A DNA stretch of 64,000 nucleotides from the NCBI GenBank assembly GCA_033557465.1, contig CM066041.1, forward strand, positions 155,409,532-155,473,531, written 5' to 3'. The stretch comes from Ichthyophis bannanicus. Lineage: Eukaryota; Chordata; Amphibia; Gymnophiona; Ichthyophiidae. Shown piece after piece: positions 53,321 to 64,000 of this stretch (positions are counted from its first letter, which is position 1; each line of letters begins with the position of its first letter). A program made the position numbers and the translations under genes. The notes beneath the pieces were generated by a model. It was not told the DNA's origin, did no database searches, and worked only from the letters and a program-made list of their open reading frames with translations.

Positions 53321-55650
53321 CTAGCTTGCCATCAATGAGATGGTGGAGCGCCACAAGAGCACTGAGGTGCATCCTGACGGAGTTAGACTTCAGCCCTGCC
53401 TGAGACAGGTGAAGAAGATACTGCAGCACCAGCTGGATGGAGCAGGAGGAAGGGTTGATCTGCCTTTCCATGCACCAGACCGAGAACCTCTGCCACTTGA
53501 AGGTGTACGCCCAGTGGGTGGAGATTTTAGGGGAGGCCTGAAGGACCTCTTCCACCTCACTGGAGAGATTAAAAGGGGCCAAGGCTACCCTTTCAGCAGC
53601 CAGGTTGTGAGTGACAGGGACCCCAGGTTGGAGTGCAGCAGAGAGTCCTCCTCCTGTGTGAGTAGGCCTGGGTCACACCCCAGGGGAACCGGGGATGCCA
53701 TGGACAGTTTGAGAAGCAGGGGAAGCCATGGCTGCTTGGCCCATCATGGGGCCACCAGAATCACTGTGGCCCTGTTGCACTGGGCCTTGAATAGGCTCTT
53801 GGTGATCAGCGGTGTGGGCAGGAAGGCATAAAGGATGCCCTCTGCCCATGAGATCAGGAATGCATCTGCCGCTGCACAGGTGGGGTGTGGCTGCTGGAAA
53901 GAGAAGCGGGGCAGCTTGGCATTTTTGGGCTGGCAAAGAGCCCCATCCTCAGGAGCCCCCAGTGCTGGAACAGCTGGCCAGCCATCTTGGGGTCTAGCCA
54001 CCACTTGTGCAGTTAGAGGACTTGGCTGAACTGATCTGCCAGGGTGTTGTCCTGGCCCTGGAGGTATACTGCTCACAGGAGCATCCCGTTGCTACTGACA
54101 TATGAGCAGAGGTTCACCACTTCCTGGCAAAGTGGATCCAAACCCATGCCTCCCTGCTTGTTTATGTAGAACATAGCCACCTGATTGTCGGTCTGAACCA
54201 GTACCATCTGATGCTGCAGGCGGTGGCGAAAAGCCCAGAGGACTAAGGCTACGGCTCAGAGCTCCAGGAGGTTGATTTGCTGGAGGCTTGCCATCAGCAA
54301 CCAGCTGCCCTGAATGCAGAGGTCATTGCAATGGGCCTCCTACCCCAGTTTGGAGGCATCCATGATGAGGATACTTTGGGGTGCGGTGGTCTGAGGCGTT
54401 GCCACCAGTTGAGAGTTGACCAGGGGACAGGTGACGAGTACTCTGTCCTGGAGTTGCCCTGTGGCCTGGAACCATTGTGAGTGGAGGGCCCACTGGGCCA
54501 TTCTCATCTGCAGGTGGGTGTCCAGGGTGGAGGCCATATGCCCAGCAGGCAGAGTATGAGGTAGGCTGATGCCAAGCAATGGCACTGGGTACTGGCTCCA
54601 AGCGTCTGGAGGCATAGGGCTCTGTCCCATGGGAGAAAAGCCTTGGCCTGGAGATGGTGTCCAGCTGCACCCCTATAAACTCCAGGCTTTGAATCGCTGG
54701 CGATGGGACTTTGGGTAGTTTATAACAACCCCAGGTGCTCCAGGATGAGGAAGGTGTGGGCCGTTGTTTGACAAGCCTTGGTAGCAGTGCTTCCCTTTAT
54801 GAGCCAGTCATCCAGACAGTGGAAGATGAAGAGCCCTAGAACCTGAAGGGGGCTGCGACCACCGCCAGGCACTTGGTGAATACCTGTAGGGCAGAGGGCA
54901 GGCCGAAGGGTAGCACTCTGTACTGATAATGTTCCCTTCTGACCACAAAGTAAAGGTACTGCTTGTGGAGGGGATTGATGAGGATGTGAGTGTATGCATC
55001 CTTTAAGTCCAAGGAGCACAGCCAGTCTCCCTGCTGGAGGCATGGCAGCAATGTTCCAAGAGAGAGCATTTTGAACTTCTCCTTCACCAGGAACCCGTTG
55101 AGGTCCGACAGGTCGAGGATGGGGCAGAACCCTCTGGTTTTCTTGGGGACCAGGAAGTAGCGGGAGTAGAACCCCATGCCCCTGAGATGAGCTGGGACAG
55201 GTTCCACCACATGGTCTGCCAGAAAGCCTGCGAGTTCCTGCTGCAGCAGGTCCCAGTGAAGGGGAATCCTGGGTGCTTTCACAGGAAGAATGGAGGCGGC
55301 ATATGGAGGAGGCAACTCTCACCCACTAGCTGGAGGGCCCATGCATTGGTGGTGATGGAGAGTCACCTAGGGGCATATAGATGTTGTGCCGTGGACATGG
55401 GCTGGGGTTTGCGGATCTTAGGCTTATGCATGCCATGCCCTTGTCCCTTGGCCTGCTGGCCCTGTTGGGGAACTGAGGTGGTCAGGTACTGAGGGTAGTT
55501 TCCGTAAGCCGCCTTCTTCTTCGGGTATGAGGAGTTTCTGCCTAAAGCCTTCCTCCAGGAAGGATCAGCAGTCTTTTTGAAGAGCCTGGTCCTAGTCAGG
55601 AACTTAGACTCCAGCTCTGCGGCCTTGTCCGTCATGGGTTTGCCAAAGAG
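53321..55650 (-). pseudogene. DIRS-5 gag end, RT, RNase H, MT-like and recombinase start
   Basis: From high to low: the gag C-terminus, with NSSYPKKKAAYGNYPQYL near 55520; RT with GFYSRYFLVPKKTRGFCPIL, SLDLKDAYTHILI and YQYRVLPFGLPSALQVF, and the catalytic CLDDWLIKG near 54810 in a shifted frame; RNase H remains near 54360-54120; a methyltransferase-like stretch with YAFLPTPLI near 53815; and the recombinase N-terminus with LQYLLHLSQAGLKSNSVRMH near 53400, ending at LIDGK next to the SINE. Multiple frameshifts make it inactive. Confidence 0.82.
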
Positions 55651-55656
55651 AGTCTC

Positions 55657-57515
55657 TCCCTTTCCTCATGATCTCTTTATCTCTAAAACTTTCCATCTTC
55701 TGACTCTTATCAAGACCTGGCTCCTCCCTGATGAGACCGTTTCAGCCGCTGCCCTCTGTCACGGTGGCTATCAAGTCTCCCACACACCTTGCACCGTGGT
55801 GGCTGTGTTGGGTTTCTACTCTCTCCTTCCTGCCAATTTGAACCCCTCCTACCTCAGTCTCACTCCTTTCCCTCCTTTGAAGTCCACTCTGTCTGCCTTT
55901 TTAATCCCTTACCTCTTCAGATAGCTGCTATTTATAGACCCCCAAAGACAAGTCCACCTCTACCTTTCTCAATGACTGACTCATGGTTTTCCTTCTTTCT
56001 GGATGTATCTTCCCCTCCCTTAAACTCTGTGACTTTAATGTTCATGTTGATACCCTTCTGACCCCTATGCTTCCAAGCTCCTCTCCCTTACCTCCTCATT
56101 CAACCTCCATCTTTGCTCTACTGCCTCCACTCATCAGCACAGTCACTGCCTTGACCTTGTTTTCTCCTCTGTTTACTCTCTAATTTAACACATCCATCCA
56201 CACAAGCTGGACAATGACTACAGATCAATGCCAGTGATCATGCAACATAACTACAAACTGTAAATAAATTACTTATGTAAAAAGTTATGAAAATACTGTT
56301 ACAACCTAATTATAAGTTTAGATCTTAAAACACCTTGTTACACTGTAAATAATTGCTTGCAAAATGAGTTTTAACGTAAACCACTAGCTGGTAAAATTGA
56401 GTTCAATGTAAACCATCTTGATTTACAGAAAAGGTGGTATATAAATACTGTTAAATAAATAGAATAAAAATAAATAATTTCCATAACTCAGTTCTTCCCT
56501 TATCTGTCCATCTGCTAAGCTTCACACTTCATCATGCCCCACCTCAATCTCACCCATTCTCCTACCTTTTTAAGAAATCTTCATTGGTTCTTTCCACTAT
56601 TGTCTCATCATCTTTTTTCTTCACCTTGTCTTCTAAATCTGTTGATGAGACTGCAGCTTCCTATCATACTGCACTCTCCTCTGCTCTGGATGCTCTTGCT
56701 CCGCCCATCCGACATCTTGAGAGGCCCACTATACTTCAACCCTGGCTGTCTTCAACTACCCATTATCTACGCTTCTGTGCTTGCTCAGCTGAGCACATTT
56801 GGCTCAAATCCTGCACCCTTTCTGACTTTCTTCACTTCAAATTCATGCTTGCCTTCTTCCAATTAGCCACAGCATTCACCAAACAAAACTACTATGTCCA
56901 TCTGACCCTCACCATTTCTTTCCAACTCTCAAGTCTCTACTCTAGGTGCCTCTGCCTCCTACCCCTCCTTCTCTTTCTTCCCAAACCCTAGCCGACTATT
57001 TCCATGATAAAGTCCACAAGATTACACTCCAATTCCCTACAAGATCAGCTTCAGCTCCTCTCCCCCCTCTTCAATACTAACTCTTCCCCTCAATCTCTGC
57101 TACCTTTTCTAAGATTTTTGAAGAGGAAACCACTCATCTTTTTCCTCCTCTAAACTCACTACCTGCTCCTCTGATCCTGTCCCTACCCATCTCCTTAACT
57201 CTATCTCCTCCCCTCTGCCATCCTTTCCTTCTCTCTTATTCTCAACCTGTTGCTCTCCACTGTAACTGTCCCAGCAGCCTTCAAGCATGCTGTGGTCACA
57301 GCTTTCCTTAAGAAACCTTCACTTAACTCAAGGGTCTGTTCTATGCCCTCTCTTTTTCTGTCTCTATACCCAGTCCTTGGTGTTCTCATCTCCTCCCATA
57401 GCTTTCAGTACCATTTTTACACTGATGATTCTCAAATCCCTCTCAATACACCTGATCTTCACCACACTCCAGGCCTGAATCTCTGCTTGCATATGTGACA
57501 TTGCTACCTGGATGT
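55657..57515 (+). mobile_element. L2-like LINE, internal part, broken
   Basis: The endonuclease fragment reads TLIKTWLLPDETVSAAAL then HGGYQVSHTP near 55710-55790. The region between endonuclease and RT is seen at 56600-56990 (SALDALAPPIRHLE, TILQPWLSST). RT pieces follow: TVPAAFKHAVVTAFLKKPSL near 57265, then QGSVLCPLFFCLY and a degraded FYTDDSQI catalytic block near 57418. A 3' tail of the same class is inserted at 56222-56482. It is 5' truncated against DIRS-5. Confidence 0.75.
56222..56482 (+). repeat. L2/SINE-type 3' tail nested in the L2 element
   Basis: The segment ends ATGTAAACCATCTTGATTTA, AAGGTGGTATATAAATACTG and an AATAAA-rich repeat. It interrupts the L2-like coding sequence. Confidence 0.65.
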
Positions 57516-58239
57516 CTCACATCCTCCCCCCATTCCTCGCCCTTCTTTCCTTTCTGATCTGTACATAGATGCAAATAGTAAATGGGGAAGTTAACTTTTT
57601 TTATGCAGCCTTTGAAGCCTATGAGTTAATTCAGATGAATTTTGGGAAATGTAGTACTTCATTTAAGCATATTAGTTATCTTTTGTTAAGATCACTGTGT
57701 GAAAAACAAAATGGGAAACTAGCTGTTCTCAGCAAGAAAACCTGCTTCTTCAACTTTGGAAATGTAGCTGAACATGTGTGTGCCTTCCTCGTAAAGCTGT
57801 GCACATACAACAAGATTAGTAAGATGGTGGTTTCTTTAGAAAATATCCCAGATTGTCTGTCCTTACGGAAAACAAGACAGCAGGCATTTTGCTTTTCTTT
57901 GTTATGCTATATGTTTTAAAAGGGAAAACTCACTCATTTCTTTGATACAATACCACCATGTTTAAACCCTTAATTCTGATGTACAAGGGTAAAACAAAAA
58001 GGCTTGAAGTTTGAGTTTTTTATATGTGCAGCCCCTTCCAGGTTGATATTCTGATATTTGTAATTAGAAATGTGGGTATATATTGATTCTGCCTCCTAAT
58101 CCAGAAATGTTTAGAATTCCACTATGCTGTAGTAGTCGAAACGTCAAAGCATTCTCATTCTAAAATACTTGAAAAACAGACTGAGAAATGCTGCAACAAA
58201 AACAATTAATCTATAGCTGCATTTCTTCCAAGCCAGTAA
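57516..58239. other. No identified gene; possibly retroviral gag
   Basis: A 116-codon open frame (57569-57919) has no motif I recognise. Its position upstream of a retroviral zinc knuckle makes decayed gag plausible but unproven. Confidence 0.35.
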
Positions 58240-58560
58240 CTTTACAGGCAATAATACAAGGACTACTTGAGGGAGAGGCTGAGGAGGAGGCCAAGGTCCA
58301 GGAAAGGACAATAAACAAACCAACAGAGGAGTGCTTCTCATGTGGTGAGCTGGGCCACTAGAAATCTGATCGCTCCAAGTGACCTCCCTGAGGACCCCCA
58401 ACACCTGAAGTGACTGAAACCTTGCATATTCATAACTCTGACAAGGCATGACTAAGCAGGGAGGATGCTGGCCAGGAAGAACCTGAGGTGGTTTCCCAAT
58501 CAAACCACCCACAGATGCCTTTCAGCCTCTTATTCCTCCTGCCTCAGAGGGATCCCTTGA
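58240..58560 (+). pseudogene. Endogenous retrovirus gag nucleocapsid remnant
   Basis: The plus strand reads IIQGLLEGEAEEEAKVQ near 58245, then CFSCGELGH at 58333-58360 with a stop just after, a retroviral CCHC zinc-knuckle pattern. The last Cys position is altered to Arg in the present sequence. It is followed by a proline-rich stretch up to the CR1 insertion at 58568. In retroviruses this domain binds the RNA genome. The copy is broken by stops. Confidence 0.6.
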
Positions 58561-58662
58561 TACTACAACATAAGAACATAAGATATGCCATACTGGGTCA
58601 GACCAAGGTCCATCAAGCCCAGTATCCTGTTTCCAACAGTGGCCAATCTAGGGCATACATAC

Positions 58663-61600
58663 CTAGCAGTATCCCCAAAAGACACAGGTCCCACAATGCT
58701 TGTATTGGGTCAAGGATTGATATCCTGGGTCCCTTTTTAATAATGGTTTATGGACCTTTCCTCCAGGAACTTGTCCAAACCCAGCTACACTAACAGCTCT
58801 TACTACATCCTCTGGTAACAAATTCCAGAGTTTGATTACACATTGAGTGAAAAAATATGTTCTCTTATTTGTCTTAAATAGTTTACCCTGTAGCTTCATT
58901 ACATGTCCCCTAGTCTTTCTATATTCTGATAGCGTAAACAATCGATCTATGTTTACCCGTTCCACTCCATTCATTAATTTACAAACCTCTATCATATCTC
59001 CCCTGAGCCATCTCTTTTCTAGGTTGAAGAGCCCTAACCTTTGTAGCCTCTCTTCATAGGAGTAGCCTTCCATCCCCTTTACCATGTTGGTGGCTCTTCT
59101 GTACCTTTTCTAATAACGCTATATCCTTTTTCAGATACGGCAACCAGAATTGCACACAATATTCAAGGTGTGGTACTACCATGGAACGATACAAAGGCAT
59201 TATAATATCCTTTGTTTTATTTTCCATTCCTTTCCTTATGATACCTAGCATTCTGTTTGCTTTCTTGGCTGCTGCTGCGCACTGTGCGGAGGGTTTTAAC
59301 ATGTTATCCAAGATGACTCCTAAATCTTTTTCCTGGGTGGTGGTTCCCAATGTGGAGCCATGCATTGTGTAACCATAGTGTGGGTTGTTCTTTCCTAGGT
59401 GCATAACTTTGCACTTGTCCACATTAAATTTCATCTGCCATTTGGATGCCCAGTCTTCCAATTTATCCAGATCCTCCTGCAGTTTTCCACAGTTCTCTTG
59501 GGTTTTAACAACTTTAAACAGTTTTGTGTCGTCTGCAAATTTGATAACCTCACTAGTTATTCCCTTTTCCAGGTCATTTATGAATATGTCAAAAAGTAGC
59601 AGACCCAGTACAGATCCCTGGGGTACTCCACTATTCACCTTTTTCCATTGGGAAAATTGGCCATTTAGCCCTACCCTCTTGCTTTCTATCTTTTAACCAG
59701 TTCCCGATCCACAATAGTACACTGCCTCCTATCCCATGACTTTTTAGTTTTGCCAAAAGTCTTTGATGAGGGACCTTGTCAAAGGCTTTCTGAAAGTCCA
59801 GATACACTATATCAACCAACTCACCTTTGTCTACCTGTTTATTCACACCTTCAAAAAACATATCAAATTATTAAGACAAGATCTTCCTTGTCTAAAGCCA
59901 TGTTGGCTGTCTACCATAAGGCCATGATTATCTACATGCTGTGTAATTTTGTTTTTTATGATGGTTTCTACCATTTTCCCCAGTACTGACGTCAGGCTCA
60001 CCAGTCTGTAATTTCCCGGATCACCCCTGGAGCCCTTTTTAAAAATTGGCGTTACATTGGCGATCCTCCAATCTTCAGGAATTACAGATGATTTTAATGA
60101 AAGTTCATAGATTACTAATAGCAGATCTGCAATCTCATATTTCAGTTCTTTCAACACTCTTGGATGTATACCATCCATCCGGTCCTGGTGATTTGCTACT
60201 ATTCAGTTTATCAAATAGTTGTAATACATCTTCCCGGTGTAGTGATTTTTCTCTCAATTCCTCTGCAGTATCACCTTTAAATACCACTTCAGTCTTGGGT
60301 AACATCCCTACATCTTCCTCAGTAAAGACCGAAGCAAAGAATTCATTCAGTCTTTCCGCTATAGCCTTGTCTCCTCTTACTGCTCCTTTTACCCCTCTAT
60401 CATCTAATGGTCCAATCGACTCTCACAGGCCTTTTGCTACGAATGTACTTGAAAAAGTCTTTATTTCGTGTTTTTGCTTCCGTAGCAAGTTCCTTCTCAA
60501 ATTCTTGCTTTGCCTGCCTTATCAATGCTTTGCATTTAACTTGCCAGTGCTTGTGCCGTTTCCAGTTTTTGTCGTTTGGCTCTTTTTTCCATTTCCTGAA
60601 AGATGCTTTTTTGGCAGCAACAGCCTCTCTGACCTCACCTTTAAACCATGCTGGCAGTTTTTTGGACTTTCTTCCACTTTTCTTAATGCGTGGAATACAG
60701 CTGGTCTGGGCTTCAAGGATAGTATTTTTAAACCACACCCAAGCTTGATGTAAGTCTTTAACCTTTGCAACTGCTCCTTTTAGTTTTTTCTTAACTATAT
60801 TCCTCATTTTATCATAGTCTCCCTTTTGAAAGTTAAAAGGTAGTACTGTGGATTTCTTTACTATCACTCCTCCACTAATTAAATCAAACACGATCATGCT
60901 ATGATCACTATTGCCAAGTGGTCCCAACACCCTTATTTCTTGCACCAGATCTGGTGTTCCACTAAGGACTAGGTCCAGTATGGCTTCCCCTCTGGTCGGT
61001 TCATGAACCAGCTGCTCCAATAAGCAGTCATTTATTTCATCTAGAAACTTTATCTCCCTAGCATGTCCTGCAGTGACACTGACCCAGTCGATACCGAGGT
61101 AATTGAAATCACTCATTATTACTACTCTGCTGTGACTTTTGTTAGCTTCCTTGATTTCTTTGAGCATTTCATCATCCATTTGTTCATTCTGGCCAGGCGG
61201 TTGATAGTACACCCCCACTGCCATCACCTTCCCCTTCATACATGGAATTTCAATCCATAGAGATTCTACAGCAAATTTTGTTTCCTGCAAAACTTTAATC
61301 CTTTCTGACTCAATGCCCTCTCTAACAGAGCGCAACCCCTCCACCAATTTGATCAGTTCTATCATTACGATATAGTTTGTATCCAGGTATCACAGTGTCC
61401 CACTGGTTATCCTCCTTCCACCATGTCTCTGAGATTGCAATCATATCTAACCTCTCATTTAGTGCTATATATTCTAACTCTCCTATCTTATTGTTTAGAC
61501 TTCTAGCATTTGCATACAAGCATTTTAGAGACTGTATTTTATTATTATTAATCTGGCTATTGATAGGCATGGGTAATTTTGAATCTTTACACTCTGTATG

Positions 61601-61693
61601 CACTATACTCAAGGGCATTTGGGCTACTTTACTCTTTTTTGGAACCTCACTGATTTTGGTAGTATCCTTCAAGGATACCGTCTTCCGAACCAT
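58663..61693 (-). pseudogene. CR1-B ORF2: endonuclease and RT, broken
   Basis: The endonuclease reads CLYANARSLNNKIGELEYI and ISETWWKEDNQWDTVIPGY near 61590-61420, then after a frameshift VVIMSDFNYLGIDWVSV near 61120 and GNSDHSMIVF near 60905. The segment 61365-60400 is open for 321 codons. RT has MDGIHPRVLKEL near 60178, DIVYLDFQKAFDKVPHQR near 59810, SGVPQGSVLGLLLF near 59630, catalytic KFADDTKLF near 59535, and VVPHLEYCVQFWLPYL near 59170. The C-terminal segment continues to 58663. Shifts at several points prevent a full protein. Confidence 0.86.
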
Positions 61694-61728
61694 GCGCTCT
61701 TGGGCGACTGTCGGCTTTCCCCTATTTT

Positions 61729-62034
61729 CTAGTTTAAAAGCTTCTTTATCTCCTTTTTAAAAGTTAATGCCAGCAGTCTGGTTCCATCCTGGTTAAGGTG
61801 AAGCCCATCCCTTCGGAAGAGCCCCTCCTTTCCCCAGAATGTTCCCCAGTTCCTAACAAATCCAACACCCTCGTCCTTGCACCATTGTCTCATCCACGCA
61901 TTGAGACTCCGGAGCTCTGCCTGTCTTTTGGGTCCTGTACGTGGAACGGGAAGCATTTCGGAGAACGCTACCCTGGAAGTTCTGGATTTCAACTTCCTAC
62001 CTAAAAGCTTAAATTTAGCCTTCAGAACACCTAC
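61729..62034 (-). pseudogene. CR1-B ORF1 esterase, C-terminal part
   Basis: The sequence reads SLNAWMRQWCKDEGVGF, then LFRRDGLHLNQDGTRLLA near 61800, the Asp/His block of the SGNH-type esterase also seen in CR1-A. The N-terminal half, including the nucleophile Ser, is missing because of truncation at 62034. Confidence 0.78.
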
Positions 62035-62816
62035 ACAGATCATAGAAACAAAAGCATGACAGCAAACTACATGGCCTATTCTGCTCTTCCATATCAACTA
62101 CAATAGTCTCCTGTTTTCCTTTACAGATCCTCTGTTTATCCCATGTTTTTTTGAATTCAGAAACTGTCCTCATGTCCACCACCTCTACTGGGAGACTATT
62201 TCATGCATCTACCACTCTTTCCATAAAGAAATATTTCTGCACATTACTCAAGTCTATCCTTTATGTCCCCTCGTAGCAGAGCTTGCTTTCAATTGAAAGA
62301 GACCCTCCTGTGCATTTATGCCACAGAGGTATTTAAATGTTTATCACCCCTATCCAAGCCTTTTCTCTAAAGTATTCATATTAAGTTCTTTAAGTCTGTC
62401 CTCATATGCTACTTAACGAAGACCACTAACCATTTTAGTAGCTACCTTCTGCTCTGACTCCAACCTGCTTATATCCTTTTGAAGATGCAGTTTCCAGAAT
62501 TGCACACAACACCCCAAATGAGGTCGCACCAGAGAATTAAACAGAGGCATTATCACTTCCTTTTTTCTGCTGGCCATTCCTCTCCCTATATACCCAAGCA
62601 TTCTTCTGGGTTTTGCCGTCGCCTTTTCTACCCTGTTTAGCTGCTTTAAGATAGTCAATTATGCCCTGGTCCCACTCTTCTGTGCACAGAAGTACCTCAC
62701 CCCCTTTACTGTACCGCTTCTTTGGAATTTTGCAGCCCAAATGCATGACCCCGCATTTTTTTAGCATTAGATTTCAGCTGCCAAATTCTAGACCATTCTT
62801 GAAGCTTAGCTAGATC
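62035..62816 (-). mobile_element. CR1-A family fragment with native 3' end
   Basis: Nucleotide similarity to 1085-1640 is clear: CTCGTAGCAGAGCTTGCTTT, GCAGCCCAAATGCATGACC and TTGAAGCTTAGCTAGATC (5' truncation at 62816). It extends past the truncation of the first copy to a 3' end near 62035. The RT C-terminal piece NSLVRPHLGCCVQFWKLHL is readable. It is inserted in the retroviral protease region. Confidence 0.8.
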
Positions 62817-62890
62817 GTAGTAGATATTGGAGCCACAAAACCATTAGTGCTCAGATTGCCTTCAAATCTCTGTTAGAAGCCATATTTCTT
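62817..62890 (+). pseudogene. Endogenous retrovirus protease remnant
   Basis: Directly after the CR1 fragment, the plus strand reads VVDIGATKPLVL, the active-site strand of a retroviral aspartic protease (normally a D-T/S-G-A motif; here the residue after Asp is Ile). Only this short piece is identifiable. Confidence 0.5.
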
Positions 62891-63399
62891 TCTACTGAGA
62901 TTGCTTATAGTAAACTTGGAAGATAACTATATTTTCTTCACATCTACAGTTTACATTAAAAACAAAACAAAACATGACAGTACTCAGTTTCAATAGACGT
63001 TTGATATTTTCAGAAGCCTTACCACAAAGATACATTAGTATGGTATGAAAAAAAACCTCCCCTCTCAAAAAAAACCACACACACAAAAAAGGTCTATGTA
63101 TGTAGTTGGTGGGTTGATTGATGCCAGTGGGAAAAAAAGCGAGATGGGATCATATAATACAGAATAGCAAAAAACAAAACAAAACACAAAGGACTTTGAC
63201 AGTAAATTGGTTTTGGATGGTTCCAAATGGTAAAGGAGAAGGCAGAAGTGACCGAAGGCCACATTCTACTACTACTACACCTAATGATGTGAAATGCCGA
63301 GTTAGTCTAATGACTATGTAAATTTAAAAAAAAAACAGACAAAAAACCCCCCAACCACTTTACTCTGCAATCTCAATATTTGATTATTCTGTCTCCATT
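62891..63399. other. No identified motif; probable retroviral interior
   Basis: Several A-rich runs occur here and no RT motif could be found. The retroviral RT is either deleted or too decayed to recognise. Confidence 0.4.
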
Positions 63400-64000
63400 A
63401 TTTCTAATTCAGAAAGTCAATAATTGGAAAAAGATACTTGGAGACAGGCTTGTTGCACCTTGCATCCTGATAGGCTCTGGAAAAACCCACACTGGCCATG
63501 TGGTGCTTCCAGATGTACTTTTACCTCATGTTGCCAAGGCAAAGGGAGGGATGATTTATTTTTATTTATTTATACAGTTTTGTATACCACCTTATCCTTC
63601 AATCAAAGTGGTCACAACACTATTGGGGGATACATTTAACACGAGAGGATATGAGACACATACATTAATACAGGAAACATGGGCAACGGAGGGTTAAGTG
63701 ACTTGCCCAAGACCACAAGGAGCACTAGCACTGGGACTAGAATCATGATTTACATGATTTATAAATTCTCATAAGATTGGTACAATCCAAAATTCATCAA
63801 AAACAAAATTGTAGAAGTGTGTGCAACTTGCCTGCTCTGTAAACACAACCATGCTAAACATGTGAAGACCTGTCAAGGGCACAAGCCACAGCCACAGGGA
63901 CTCTCTCTGAATTTACAAATGAATTTTATCCAATTACCCAAATGTCAGGAATTTGAATACCGTTTGGTGAGGGTTTTCTTGTTTTCTGGATGGGTAGAAG
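63400..64000 (+). pseudogene. Endogenous retrovirus integrase, partial
   Basis: The first part (63500-63550) reads VLPDVLLPHVAKAKGG, in the His-containing zinc-binding region. After a SINE insertion the frame continues with VCATCLLCKHNHAK near 63815 (Cys pair), PQGLSLNLQMNFIQLPKC near 63895 (the position of the first catalytic Asp reads Asn), and YRLVRVFLFSGWVE at the right edge. The FSGWVE block is characteristic of gammaretrovirus/epsilonretrovirus-like integrases. The gene continues beyond the window. Confidence 0.68.
63556..63737 (-). repeat. Headless SINE inserted in integrase
   Basis: The body matches the SINE at 6404-6695 (GGGTTAAGTGACTTGCCCAA, ACCACAAGGAGCA) and its tail is an L2-like TATAC...TTTATTTAT segment. 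The tRNA-like head is absent. It splits the retroviral integrase. Confidence 0.7.

Larger units (their letters stand above)
52535..55655 (-). mobile_element. DIRS-5: partial, internally inverted DIRS element
   Basis: The left terminal repeat (AGTTATTCACCTGTAATAGG, CCCAACTTTCAAGGAAAGCC) matches DIRS-2 and DIRS-3. The coding order on the minus strand is gag C-terminus, RT, RNase H, methyltransferase-like region and recombinase N-terminus. The recombinase C-terminal end (52930-53222) lies on the plus strand, so a segment of about 290 bp is inverted. A SINE fragment sits at the junction. The 5' side is lost at about 55655, where L2-like sequence starts. Confidence 0.84.
58568..62034 (-). mobile_element. 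CR1 LINE, family B, 5' truncated
   Basis: The minus-strand 3' end is at 58568, with ATCTTATGTTCTTATGTT short terminal repeats and the CAGTATGGCATATC-type CR1 end. ORF2 spans 61693-58663 and the C-terminal part of an esterase ORF1 spans 62034-61729. It begins inside ORF1, so it is 5' truncated. It differs in sequence from CR1-A. Long open segments indicate it is younger than the retrovirus it interrupts. Confidence 0.87.

Noticed and set aside
57569..57919. 116-codon plus-strand open frame as a host gene
   Set aside because: No recognised motif, no splice structure, and it lies upstream of retroviral remains; kept only as a possible gag remnant.
60046..60753. 235-codon plus-strand open frame with hydrophobic segments
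   Set aside because: It is antisense to CR1-B ORF2, which shows clear endonuclease and RT motifs on the minus strand.

Overview
The window looks like intergenic DNA of a vertebrate with a large, transposon-packed genome. I infer an amphibian, most plausibly a caecilian. The basis is the combination of several DIRS-type tyrosine-recombinase retrotransposons, a Gmr1-like Ty3/gypsy element, CR1 and L2 LINEs, Penelope-like elements and a tRNA-derived SINE ending in an L2-like tail. No species-diagnostic host gene is present. Almost every coding region is a decayed transposon gene with stops and frameshifts. I found no tRNA gene, rRNA, CRISPR or bacterial feature.

Layout. 1-1084: Penelope-like reverse transcriptase (minus), running off the left edge. 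1085-5430: CR1 LINE (family A, minus) with esterase ORF1, endonuclease/RT ORF2 and a duplicated 5' leader. 6404-6695: SINE. 7040-12372: Ty3/gypsy element with two LTRs and integrase encoded upstream of RT/RNase H (Gmr1 order), abutted by a hAT MITE (12373-12741). 12742-15393: possible PIF/Harbinger remains with a 27-bp minisatellite. 16560-22616: L2-like LINE (plus) split by DIRS-1 (17099-20083). 22869-23160: inverted Penelope-type terminal arms. 24912-30735: DIRS-2, nearly complete (minus). 31756-35167: DIRS-3, a gag-recombinase deletion derivative (minus). 36590-41805: DIRS-4, a different DIRS family (plus). 41870-42000: another Penelope-type terminus. 44058-44410: two palindromic MITEs. 45690-49360: L2 3' ends, a DIRS RT relic and a CR1 scrap.

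50475-51885 is the most unusual object: a 1.4-kb hAT-type element with an exact 8-bp target duplication. It contains a CpG-rich segment that looks like a host promoter plus first coding exon (50902-51054, an ASH/MSP-like start), together with long inverted arms and a ~130-bp palindrome.

52535-55655: DIRS-5, with its recombinase end inverted and a SINE at the junction. 55657-57515: L2-like LINE (plus). 58240-64000: endogenous retrovirus remains (zinc knuckle, protease, integrase; plus) interrupted by two CR1 copies (58568-62816) and a SINE.

The genes do not form a pathway. They are layered insertions whose nesting gives relative ages: DIRS-1 is younger than its L2 host; the MITE abuts the gypsy LTR; the CR1s and a SINE are younger than the retrovirus. 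Recognisable DIRS sequence covers roughly a third of the window.
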